In this document: positions 15,931 through 22,172 of the stretch, piece after piece
Layout of the letters: the number at the start of each line of letters is the position of its first letter
Position numbering within the stretch: the first letter of the stretch is position 1
Source: an uncultured Christensenella sp.
GTDB lineage: Bacteria; Bacillota; Clostridia; Christensenellales; Pumilibacteraceae
Assembly (NCBI GenBank): GCA_910577995.1
Contig: CAJTND010000012.1
Span: 8,649 to 38,462 of the forward strand
Direction of reading: 5' to 3'
Length of the DNA: 29,814 nt
The notes under the pieces: model-generated
Database searches by the model: none
The model's input: only the letters and a program-made list of their open reading frames with translations
What the model was told of the DNA's origin: nothing
Translations under genes and position numbers: made by a program

Positions 15931-16006
15931 GCTGTTATGGCTCAGTCGGTAGAGCACCACCTTGGTAAGGTGGAGGTCCCGGGTTCGAATCCCGGTAACA
16001 GCTCCA
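15931..16006 (+). tRNA. tRNA-Thr (anticodon GGT)
   Basis: The 76 bases include an encoded CCA. The acceptor stem is GCTGTTA with TAACAGC, the D-stem is GCTC with GAGC, the anticodon stem is CCACC with GGTGG around TTGGTAA (anticodon GGT), and the T-stem is CCGGG with CCCGG around TTCGAAT. All canonical positions are intact. It is the only complete copy in the array and reads ACC and ACT codons. Confidence 0.97.
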
Positions 16007-16008
16007 CA

Positions 16009-16044
16009 ACGCCCTCCCTCTGCACTGCTTTGGGAGGGTGTTTC
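16009..16044 (+). terminator. Terminator after tRNA-Thr
   Basis: CCCTCCC (16012-16018) pairs with GGGAGGG (16032-16038), extended by three further pairs on the outside, and followed by TTTC. It lies 3 bases after the CCA. A GTG inside this hairpin could open the next frame, but that start is unlikely for this reason. Confidence 0.75.
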
Positions 16045-16085
16045 AAAATAAAATTATTTACGATCTACAAAGGACACAACACGGC

Positions 16086-17054
16086 ATGATGACAAAAGCG
16101 CAAAAGGATAAGCTGGTCAAGCTTTATTGTGAATTACAGGATGAAAAACATTATTACCGTAGCTTAAATAGCTTTAAGAAAGAGCAGGTCAAGCGGGGCG
16201 GTTATTGCGCCGACGCGCCGACGGAGGATCAAGTCGAGATGTGGCTCAGACTGCTCGGCGGCGACGGGTATGATCTCGTATATCTCGGCGCGATGCTTGC
16301 GTTACAGAAAGACGACATGCGCTATCTCGACGACGCGCTGTATACCGCTACTTCGATGATGCAATTCGCCTCGATGTCGTCGGGCTACGATCACTGCATT
16401 TATGCGTGGAATCTTTTGCCCGTGCTGCTGTCCGCCAACCGTTTCGACGATATAAAGCATATATTCCCGAAGGAAAACGGGCTGAGCAAAAACGGAATGA
16501 GAGTGTTGAAGCTCATTACGAATTTGGTCATGTATCTGTACTACGGCGAGGAAGAGTGGAGAGCGGAAGCGGTCGATGAGGGCAGAAGCTTCTCTAAGAA
16601 AGCGCCTATCGAGCAAAGAGCTATCGTCGACTGTCTTTTGAGCTTGGTCGATAAAGATCTCGACAGGTTTGCCGTCGAGCTCGATAACATATGCAAAGGC
16701 AAGCGTCGGGCGAGCGGATACGACGACAACAAGTTCACCAGACAGTTCCCGTTTTTTGCATTGGGGCTTTACAATTTTGCGCGGCGACTTTACGGCGAGG
16801 AGGTCGAAAATATCGCGCTTCCCGACGATGCGGGGGCGTTGATAGAGCTGCACGAATATCAAAAAGCCAACGGCTATGCGACGGGCAAGAATATCGCGGA
16901 TTTCAAAGAGACCGTTCCGCTCCTCGACGTGTTGCTCAATATCGAGCTGCCGCCCATGTACTTGGTGTTTGATAAAAGATACGGGTATACCGATATCGAC
17001 AGATACAAAAGCGACGTTACCGTCATAGCGCTGAAAAACCTCGTTCGGGACTGA
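16086..17054 (+). CDS. Uncharacterised helical protein next to tRNA-Thr
   Basis: This 322-residue protein starts at the ATG at 16086, with AAAGGA eleven bases upstream. It is rich in Leu, Asp, Tyr and Lys and appears all-helical, with repeating amphipathic segments such as EDQVEMWLRLLGG, DDALYTATSMMQF, YAWNLLPVLLSANRF and FFALGLYNFARRLYG. This resembles TPR/HEAT-like or polymorphic-toxin immunity folds (Imm49-like proteins are a possibility). There is no signal peptide or membrane helix. I cannot name the family. It stands alone between the tRNA and an AT-rich island, a common place for cargo genes, and its base composition is somewhat lower in GC than the housekeeping genes. Its last codons overlap one copy of a 20-base direct repeat. 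Confidence 0.75.
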   Translation: MMTKAQKDKLVKLYCELQDEKHYYRSLNSFKKEQVKRGGYCADAPTEDQVEMWLRLLGGDGYDLVYLGAMLALQKDDMRYLDDALYTATSMMQFASMSSGYDHCIYAWNLLPVLLSANRFDDIKHIFPKENGLSKNGMRVLKLITNLVMYLYYGEEEWRAEAVDEGRSFSKKAPIEQRAIVDCLLSLVDKDLDRFAVELDNICKGKRRASGYDDNKFTRQFPFFALGLYNFARRLYGEEVENIALPDDAGALIELHEYQKANGYATGKNIADFKETVPLLDVLLNIELPPMYLVFDKRYGYTDIDRYKSDVTVIALKNLVRD

Positions 17055-17060
17055 TAGGAT
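17041..17060. repeat. Left copy of 20-bp direct repeat flanking the island
   Basis: TCGTTCGGGACTGATAGGAT spans the end and stop of the 16086-17054 gene. It matches 18 of 20 bases with 19449-19468 on the far side of the Fic/restriction remnant. Confidence 0.6.
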
Positions 17061-17147
17061 CGACTTGCCGATAGGTAAGTATGGAAATGATTTCCGCTTT
17101 CTTATGTCAAGATTATGTCTGCGGAATTTTTCTCATTCCGATTTTTC

Positions 17148-17365
17148 CTACTCTTGCTTATCAAGTGTACCGAAAGTATCTGTACTCTCGGTAGGAAAAT
17201 CGAAGCCGCTATCTAAAAGCACATTTAACGAAATGTGCCGCCGTGTTTCTTCGCGCTTGACTTTTTTTCGTATTTTTCCAACGGCTCGAACACCGCCGCA
17301 ACCTCGTCCGTTACTTCAATTTCTTCCGTATATCCGTTTGCAAATTTGTAGTGAATTATAGGCAT
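17148..17365 (-). pseudogene. Frameshifted small gene, sigma-factor-like N-terminus
   Basis: The minus-strand frame from the ATG at 17365 reads MPIIHYKFANGYTEEIEV, then VAAVFEPLEKYEKK, and stops at 17225 after 46 residues. If one base is added to the run of seven A (17262-17268 on the plus strand), it continues as VKREETRRHISLNVLLDSG and on to FDFPTES and a stop at 17148, about 72 residues. The order YKFANG, EVEV-like, then ETRRHISLxxLLxxGxxF matches, from memory, the N-terminal part of short sigma-70-like ORFs found on clostridial mobile elements, whose C-terminal region is missing here. It begins one base after the stop of the restriction remnant. The assignment to that family is moderate; the frameshift is directly visible. 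Confidence 0.65.
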
Positions 17366-17366
17366 A

Positions 17367-18380
17367 TTATTTTTCTCTAAACCGAGCGAGCAAAGTGTTA
17401 AAACTTGAACTGCTACTTATTTCATTATCGGGGATAAACAAGTATTCAAAGCCTTATTGTATTGCGCGTTCTTTTTTTGCCATAACATCAGCATCGTTTA
17501 CTTTCCTCCTATCCTTCACTTCAACCAAATAATATTTATCTGCAGTTTCAACAACGAAGTCCGGTCTGTATTCGTGTCCGCGATTATATGTGATATTAAA
17601 TTGCTTCGCCGCAGGGCGCAACCATTGCAAAACCTCATCGGAATTATCGCAAGCAAGCGCAAATAATCTTTCGGGATTGCTGTCGAACTTAAAACACTTG
17701 GTGGCAGATTTTCTTGAACCGTTATACACGATAGTTTTTATGCTTTGACCTGTTTTAGGCGCAACAGCGATACTTTGCACTCCGTCTGTTATATCAACGT
17801 AATAACCCTGTATAATCGTTTCAATTTCTTGAACAATATCCACAATACCGTCATACTTAACTGCAAGATGTTGTATAAGTTGCGTTTTGAACTTATCAAT
17901 TATATCATGATACTCCATAATGCAAATACTGCGAACTTCTTGCTCGGTATATTTAGCTCGGTAATGCGTTAAAAACTGCATAACGATTTTTTGTATCAAT
18001 TTCAGGCATTTCTCGTAGTCGATTTCGTTTATTTTTCTAATCCAATCGATAAGCAATTTTTCAGGCTTTTCCGTATTGTAATCGATTACTCTACCTTTTA
18101 GCGTGTACGTTTCTTCCAACGAATCTATCATATTCTTAACCAATAAATCGTTACGGATAGGGACGTAGGTCATATTAGCTAAATCAAGGTCGAAATCCTG
18201 TATTATGTATTGTTCTTCACCGATTTGCTCGGTACGAATTTTCGGTATATACATCGTTTTTTCTTGAATACGGTCAACGATATTATTTTCCGAAACGCCG
18301 AACATCAATTCGATTATTTTTTGTAAGTCCGTCTCTTCACGAAATTGCTCACCGTGGTCGCGCTCAACCGCTAACCCCAA
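17367..18380 (-). pseudogene. Type III restriction enzyme Res subunit, C-terminal remnant
   Basis: The 308-residue open stretch (17454-18380) corresponds only to the C-terminal end of Res. It finishes with a PD-(D/E)xK nuclease motif: D274 in YRPDFVVET and E287/K289 in LVEVKDR. The helicase domains that should precede it (about 600 residues) are absent, and the frame starts at a TTG without a ribosome-binding site, just after an in-frame stop. After the TAA that follows ERAIQ, the same frame resumes with GFEYLFIPDNEISSSSSFNT and ends at 17367, which is the usual Res C-terminus; the intervening residues and an intact codon are lost. It is thus truncated at both levels and not expected to cut DNA. 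No Mod methyltransferase gene is in the window. Confidence 0.85.
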
Positions 18381-18397
18381 ATTCTTGCTTTAATTTA

Positions 18398-19288
18398 TCA
18401 GTATTGCACTTTGAAATAGTCAAGGTAAAGTTTGAATTTGTCTTGTGCCGTTAGGCAAGTATCACGCAAATAACCGCGTTCGGTCTGCCATTCCTTTAAG
18501 CCGCGATAGTAGAACAGTTTAAGCTCTTCGTCTATGATAAACGGCACGATATTGTATTTTAGGCACTCTTTGAATAAAAGCAGTCTGCCGATACGCCCGT
18601 TGCCGTCTTGGAATGGGTGAATACACTCGAATTTGTAATGAAAGTCCAAAAGGTCGTCGAACGTCTTTTCTTTCTTCTCGTTATACTCGAAAAGCAGTTC
18701 TTTCATTTTTTGGGAAACTTCTTCGGGCTGTGCTGTGAACATATCGCCGACGGTGTTCGGCAGGCGTTTGTAATCGCCGACTGCGAACCAATCCTGACGT
18801 GAGTCCGTCGTCCCGCTTTTCAACGTGCGGTGCAATTCTTTTATAAAGGTTTCCGTGATCGGCTTTTTTGCGTTTTCGATAATCAAGTCGATACACTTAA
18901 AGTGATTTGCCGTTTCTACGATGTCGTCAACCTTTACCGCGCCGCCGTCAATGCCGATCGTATTCGTTTCAAATATATAGCGCGTTTGGTCGTGCGTTAA
19001 GCGACTGCCTTCGATATGGTTGGAATTGTAGGTCAATTCAATTTGCACTTTATGATAAATGCCGCCCGAAAGTTTGGCGCGTCTTTCTGCCGTCAGCACT
19101 TCCAAAAGGGTAATCGGCAATTCAATTTTTTTATTTGCTCTGTCCGGCTTTTGCGCGTCTTCTGGTATATTCCAAGTCTTGCCTGTTAAAAATGCGCCGT
19201 CAACTTTTCCCAACGCGCAGTAGTTACGAACGCTCCGTTCCGATATATTCCATTTCTTTGCCGTTTCGGTTACAGACAGATATTTCAT
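18398..19288 (-). CDS. Fic family protein with N-terminal HTH, class II autoinhibited
   Basis: This 296-residue protein has a helix-turn-helix of MerR/excisionase type at about residues 5-40 (SVTETAKKWNISERSVRNY). The Fic core follows, with the motif HPFQDGNGRIGR at 224-235, where H224 is the catalytic base and the GNGR binds the nucleotide. An inhibitory helix motif SNHIEG (S89 to E94) lies before the core, which defines class II Fic proteins that block their own AMP-transfer until relieved. Fic enzymes usually AMPylate a protein target; this target is unknown. The ATG at 19288 is chosen for its GAGGTG site and the promoter upstream; an earlier frame start at 19330 lies before the promoter. 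It precedes the Res remnant by 17 bases. Base composition is AT-richer than its surroundings, consistent with transfer. Confidence 0.93.
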   Translation of the reverse strand: MKYLSVTETAKKWNISERSVRNYCALGKVDGAFLTGKTWNIPEDAQKPDRANKKIELPITLLEVLTAERRAKLSGGIYHKVQIELTYNSNHIEGSRLTHDQTRYIFETNTIGIDGGAVKVDDIVETANHFKCIDLIIENAKKPITETFIKELHRTLKSGTTDSRQDWFAVGDYKRLPNTVGDMFTAQPEEVSQKMKELLFEYNEKKEKTFDDLLDFHYKFECIHPFQDGNGRIGRLLLFKECLKYNIVPFIIDEELKLFYYRGLKEWQTERGYLRDTCLTAQDKFKLYLDYFKVQY

Positions 19289-19309
19289 TGCAATAGCACC
19301 TCGTTTATA

Positions 19310-19338
19310 AGTATAGCACATTATCGGCAAAAAAGCAA
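19310..19338 (-). promoter_or_regulatory. Promoter of the Fic gene
   Basis: On the minus strand TTGCTT (19338-19333) and TATACT (19315-19310) have a 17-base spacer. The expected start is near 19303, about 15 bases before the Fic ATG. Confidence 0.7.
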
Positions 19339-19448
19339 TAGCAAGAACAGCAAAAACGCAATATTTTTGCCGTTGTCGGAAAGAAAAATGTGTTTGCTAC
19401 TTCCGTTAGACCCGTTAATATTTTTAGCTCCGATCGCTCTCCGAAACT

Positions 19449-19468
19449 TCGCTCGGGGCTGATAGGAT
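19449..19468. repeat. Right copy of 20-bp direct repeat flanking the island
   Basis: TCGCTCGGGGCTGATAGGAT matches 17041-17060 at 18 of 20 positions, in the same orientation. The bases immediately upstream (GATCGCTCTCCGAAAC) also resemble those before the left copy (TAGCGCTGAAAAACC), so this may be the leftover 3' end of a second copy of the 16086-17054 gene. Confidence 0.6.
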
Positions 19469-19485
19469 AACTGCTTTATTAAACG

Positions 19486-19508
19486 AAACACCCGATCGGG
19501 TGTTTTTT
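19486..19508 (+). terminator. Palindromic terminator at island edge
   Basis: AAACACCC pairs with GGGTGTTT around GATC and is followed by TTT. It stands in the 300-base gene-free stretch between the Fic gene and the gene at 19592, where I otherwise see only the two promoters and the right repeat. Confidence 0.8.
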
Positions 19509-19532
19509 CGTAAATGTATTTTTTATGCGGTG

Positions 19533-19561
19533 TTGACATTACGGCGCGGACGTGGTATGAT
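19533..19561 (+). promoter_or_regulatory. Promoter of the 19592 gene
   Basis: TTGACA at 19533-19538 and TATGAT at 19556-19561 with 17 bases between. Transcription should start near 19568, which excludes the in-frame upstream start at 19514. Confidence 0.85.
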
Positions 19562-19591
19562 GAGCGTATATTCGATGCGGAGGCGGGGGAT

Positions 19592-20002
19592 ATGCGAAAA
19601 AGGATTCTGATACCTATATTTGCGATAGGGATAGCGGAGGCGGTCGCTTTTGCCGTTTTGAGCTTTGTCGATATTATCCCCGCGCGCTCGGTACTGCCCG
19701 GGCTTGACGCGAACGGTAACGAGATATTTATTGAGCGGACTTATTGGTTCTCGATATACGAGCTGATGTGCGCCGACGGTACGCTCGGCTCGACGGTGAT
19801 ATTCGCAATGTCGGGCGCGGTGTACGGGCTGACGGCGGTCGGGTGCGCGTCGGGGATATATCTTTGCGCGTCGGCGCGCGGACAAAAGCTCGGCAAAGCT
19901 TTTTTCGGCGCGTGCGTTTCCATGCTGATATCCGTCGGCTTGTCCGTGCTGCTGTTTCTCGTTTGCCGTATCGCGGCGTTCGGATTGACGCCGTGTTTTT
20001 AG
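19592..20002 (+). CDS. Small integral membrane protein, unknown function
   Basis: This 136-residue protein has four predicted membrane helices: one at the N-terminus (ILIPIFAIGIAEAVAFAVLSF), one or two in the middle (TVIFAMSGAVYGLTAVGCASGIYL) and one at the end (ACVSMLISVGLSVLLFLVCRI). An external loop after the first helix (PGLDANGNEIFIERTYW) is polar. The start ATG is set by GGAGG eight bases upstream and by the promoter. No family is recognised. Its composition is again GC-rich, like the core genome, and a strong terminator follows. Confidence 0.7.
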   Translation: MRKRILIPIFAIGIAEAVAFAVLSFVDIIPARSVLPGLDANGNEIFIERTYWFSIYELMCADGTLGSTVIFAMSGAVYGLTAVGCASGIYLCASARGQKLGKAFFGACVSMLISVGLSVLLFLVCRIAAFGLTPCF

Positions 20003-20021
20003 AAAGAAGTTTTTTTAACTC

Positions 20022-20053
20022 AAAAGACCGTCCGTTAAATCGGGCGGTCTTTT
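20022..20053. terminator. Bidirectional terminator
   Basis: AAAAGACCGTCCG (20022-20034) pairs with CGGGCGGTCTTTT (20041-20053), with one T:G pair and a six-base loop. It serves the 19592 gene on plus and the small gene at 20075 on minus. Confidence 0.88.
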
Positions 20054-20074
20054 AAGTTCCGAAGGCAAGATCGG

Positions 20075-20233
20075 TCAGTCTATCTCGAAGTGGCTTCCGC
20101 CGTGCTGCGTCGGAGGCATTCTGTTGCCTTTCTTGACGCGAACCGTGCCGACGACGCGACCGTTAGGCGATACGACATTGTATTCGCCGGTCTTGGGCGC
20201 GATCTCGCCCGATGTCAACTTGTTGGATTTCAT
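20075..20233 (-). CDS. Small YjzC-like protein
   Basis: This 52-residue protein begins at 20233 behind GGAGGGATCAAG, a strong ribosome-binding site. It reads MKSNKLTSGEIAPKTGEYNV, then VGTVRVKKGNRMPPTQHGG, ending HFEID. The pattern G-x-x-A-P-x-T-G-x-Y near the N-terminus, followed by a K-G-x-R-x-P-P-T motif and a Gly-rich end, resembles the short YjzC-like proteins of Firmicutes, whose function is unknown. Promoter, ribosome-binding site and terminator are all present, which makes a real gene very likely despite its size. Confidence 0.82.
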   Translation of the reverse strand: MKSNKLTSGEIAPKTGEYNVVSPNGRVVGTVRVKKGNRMPPTQHGGSHFEID

Positions 20234-20274
20234 CTTGATCCCTCCTCGTATTTAGCTTGCGCCGTTCCGCCGAG

Positions 20275-20303
20275 TTTATACGTTTTTTGTTCGATTTTGT
20301 CGA
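20275..20303 (-). promoter_or_regulatory. Promoter of the YjzC-like gene
   Basis: On the minus strand TCGACA (20303-20298) and TATAAA (20280-20275) are separated by 17 bases, each one mismatch from consensus. The start is expected near 20268. Confidence 0.65.
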
Positions 20304-20344
20304 ATCATATTGCCTGCCGTGCGCGCTATTTACACGGTCAAAAA

Positions 20345-20375
20345 TGTTGACAAATCAACAAATTTGCTGTATAAT
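20345..20375 (+). promoter_or_regulatory. Promoter with overlapping palindrome, YhhN-like gene
   Basis: TTGACA at 20347-20352 and TATAAT at 20370-20375 with a 17-base spacer. The -35 lies in the palindrome TGTTGA-CAAA-TCAACA (20345-20360), so a repressor binding there could block polymerase. Confidence 0.8.
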
Positions 20376-20409
20376 GGCGATACGGTGAAATGACCCGAAG
20401 GAGAGAGCG

Positions 20410-21129
20410 GTGAAAAAGATATTCTTTACAGTCAACATAATACTTATCGTCGCGGTGCTTATCGGCGACGTATGCTTTACGGCGCTTGGGGGACTGCCGT
20501 TAAAGGGCGTTACGAGCGCTGGGTTCGTTATCCTCGGCGCGGTCGATCTCGCTTATGCTTTCCTGACGCATGCGGAAAACAGAAAATATCCCGTCGTGAT
20601 GCTCGTCGGGCTTGCGTTCGCAATGGCGGGCGACGTCGTTTTGAATATCCATTTTATAGGCGGCGCGATACTGTTTGCCGTCGGGCACGTGTTCTACTTC
20701 GCGGCGTACTGCTTTTTGCACAGGTTCAAGCCGATTGACCTCGTTTACGGCGCGGCGCTGTTCGTGCCGTCGGTGCTGTTGATAACGCTCGCGCCGATAT
20801 TCGATTTCGGCGGCGTCGCTATGGAAATAGTGTGCGTGGTATACGCCGCCGTTATTTCCTGTATGGTCGGTAAGGCGGTTTCCAACCTCGTCGCGCAAAG
20901 GAGCTTGCTCAATATAGTATTGACCGTCGGCAGCTGTCTTTTCTTCTTTTCCGATCTCATGCTGCTGTTCAACGTGTTCGGCGACCTGCCGAGGATAGTG
21001 GATATACTTTGTCTTGCGACGTATTATCCCGCGCAGTGTCTGCTCGCTTTTTCCGTGTTTGTCGGCGCGAACGCGAATATGGAAGATCGGGCGAACGACT
21101 TTATCGTCAGGGAAGCGCCGGAGCTTTAA
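20410..21129 (+). CDS. YhhN/TMEM86 family protein (lysoplasmalogenase-like)
   Basis: This 239-residue protein has about eight membrane helices and the conserved features of the YhhN family. D75 sits in FAMAGDVVLN, the segment IGGAILFAVGHVFYFAAY carries the family His, D182 lies in LFFFSDLMLL, and YYPAQCLLA is near the C-terminus. Animal and some bacterial members hydrolyse the vinyl-ether bond of lysoplasmalogens; two Asp residues in the membrane are the likely catalytic ones. Plasmalogens occur in anaerobic Clostridia, which would make such an enzyme useful here, but the substrate is inferred. The GTG start at 20410 follows AAGGAGAG by about seven bases. The gene is transcribed alone from its own promoter to a terminator. 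Confidence 0.88.
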   Translation: MKKIFFTVNIILIVAVLIGDVCFTALGGLPLKGVTSAGFVILGAVDLAYAFLTHAENRKYPVVMLVGLAFAMAGDVVLNIHFIGGAILFAVGHVFYFAAYCFLHRFKPIDLVYGAALFVPSVLLITLAPIFDFGGVAMEIVCVVYAAVISCMVGKAVSNLVAQRSLLNIVLTVGSCLFFFSDLMLLFNVFGDLPRIVDILCLATYYPAQCLLAFSVFVGANANMEDRANDFIVREAPEL

Positions 21130-21189
21130 CGGAAGAACGGCGATACTCTTACACTTTGTTATCGTAAAGCTTCTATTTAACAAAATAAT

Positions 21190-21224
21190 AAGCCGTCGTC
21201 TTTTGGAAAAAGGCGGCGGCTTTT
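21190..21224 (+). terminator. Terminator of the YhhN-like gene
   Basis: AAGCCGTCGTC (21190-21200) pairs with GGCGGCGGCTT (with two G:T pairs) and is followed by TTTT-type sequence. It also lies just downstream of the minus-strand gene ending at 21244 and may act in both directions. Confidence 0.82.
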
Positions 21225-21243
21225 CGGTAGTAGGGACAGCTCC

Positions 21244-21699
21244 TCAGTTATGCAGGAATCGGCGCATTTCGTCGATGTTTTTTTGCTGTACCCAAAGCAG
21301 CTTATACCCGACGTTTTTTATATCGTCGGCTACGTCGGCGAAATCGGAGAGCTTGCTCGTGCATTCGGTCACGCCCTTTGTCGTGCCGTCGATTATCATT
21401 TTGGCGACCTCGCTGTCGGCGGTGTCGTCGGATATCTTCATGTCTATCATCATGCCAGCCATCTTGCGCACGACCTTGCCGACGGGCTTCGGGTCTTCGC
21501 CGCGTTTTTCGAGCTTTTCGGTTATCTGCGCGCAAACGTCGGAATAATCGAAAATATCCTGTTCGACTGCCTCCCGCAGTTCGCCCGGTCCGATATTGCC
21601 GTTGACGTGCTCGAGCGTGTCGCGTCCCATTTGCGCTGCCTGGTGAAGTTGTTTCAAAAACTCTATCTCGCGGTCGAGTTTTGCTTGCTTTTCGTCCAT
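21244..21699 (-). CDS. Conserved helical protein of unknown function
   Basis: This 151-residue protein starts at 21699 behind AAGGAG, nine bases away. It is all helical: MDEKQAKLDREIEFLKQLHQ, then QMGRDTLEHV, a region with VGKVVRKMAGMMIDMKI, and a final helix WVQQKNIDEMRRFL. By memory it aligns with a ferritin-like clostridial family of about 145 residues that carry the segment QMGxDTIE and a terminal EExNVxELKKFL, not assigned a function. A spore or stress role has been guessed for related helical bundles but nothing here proves it. An upstream in-frame ATG at 21921 would lengthen it, but lacks a ribosome-binding site and runs into the rpoB promoter region. Confidence 0.75.
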   Translation of the reverse strand: MDEKQAKLDREIEFLKQLHQAAQMGRDTLEHVNGNIGPGELREAVEQDIFDYSDVCAQITEKLEKRGEDPKPVGKVVRKMAGMMIDMKISDDTADSEVAKMIIDGTTKGVTECTSKLSDFADVADDIKNVGYKLLWVQQKNIDEMRRFLHN

Positions 21700-21887
21700 T
21701 TCGTGGTTCTCCTTAGATCGTACTTGCTTTATTGTGCGCAGATAACCGTTTTTCATTATAGTGTCTAAAATTTTGAGCACGGCTTTCCTCTTTCTTATGC
21801 GCGAGCCGCGAGGCGCGGCAGCCGTCGGCGCGGTTTGCTGTCTATACAAAATATCAAAAATAAAACAAAAAATATATATAAATTCAT

Positions 21888-21916
21888 TTGACAATGTTGA
21901 CAAGTCGTGATACAAT
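21888..21916 (+). promoter_or_regulatory. rpoBC promoter
   Basis: TTGACA at 21888-21893 and TACAAT at 21911-21916 with a 17-base spacer, in an AT-rich stretch. A second TTGACA (21897) is too near the -10. A start near 21923 gives an untranslated leader of about 250 bases. Confidence 0.82.
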
Positions 21917-21922
21917 ATCAAA

Positions 21923-22172
21923 ATGCGTTAGTGTGCCTAATTGTAGCCACCCGTAACGGCGGTTGCGAACGTAACAAGCGCAATAAGTCTTTGAAAAAGA
22001 GATCGTATAGGTTGCTGTTCACAATCCAAAGCGAATATTCGGACTTACGGAGTTAGGCGAGGGCTTTGCTCCGCTTTTGTGCGTTCGGTCTGTTCGGGAC
22101 GCGTCAAAGGCGGCGTTTTGTCGTCGAATATTGCTTTTTTTACTATAAAATAACCTCTAACAGGAGTTCTTA
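21923..22172 (+). promoter_or_regulatory. Long rpoB leader with possible attenuator
   Basis: No reading frame of note occurs in these 250 bases. A hairpin CGGAG (22048-22052) with CTCCG (22069-22073), followed by TTTT, could end transcription early. An L10- or other protein-binding fold, as known for some rpl/rpo leaders, cannot be confirmed by eye. The 470-base gap from 21700 otherwise holds only promoters. Confidence 0.4.

Noticed and set aside
16038..16085. GTG start for the helical protein
   Set aside because: It falls inside the tRNA terminator hairpin and has no ribosome-binding site.
17065..17361. Plus-strand protein after the helical gene
   Set aside because: It is Ser/Arg-rich with no ribosome-binding site, and the minus strand shows a recognisable frameshifted gene over the same bases.
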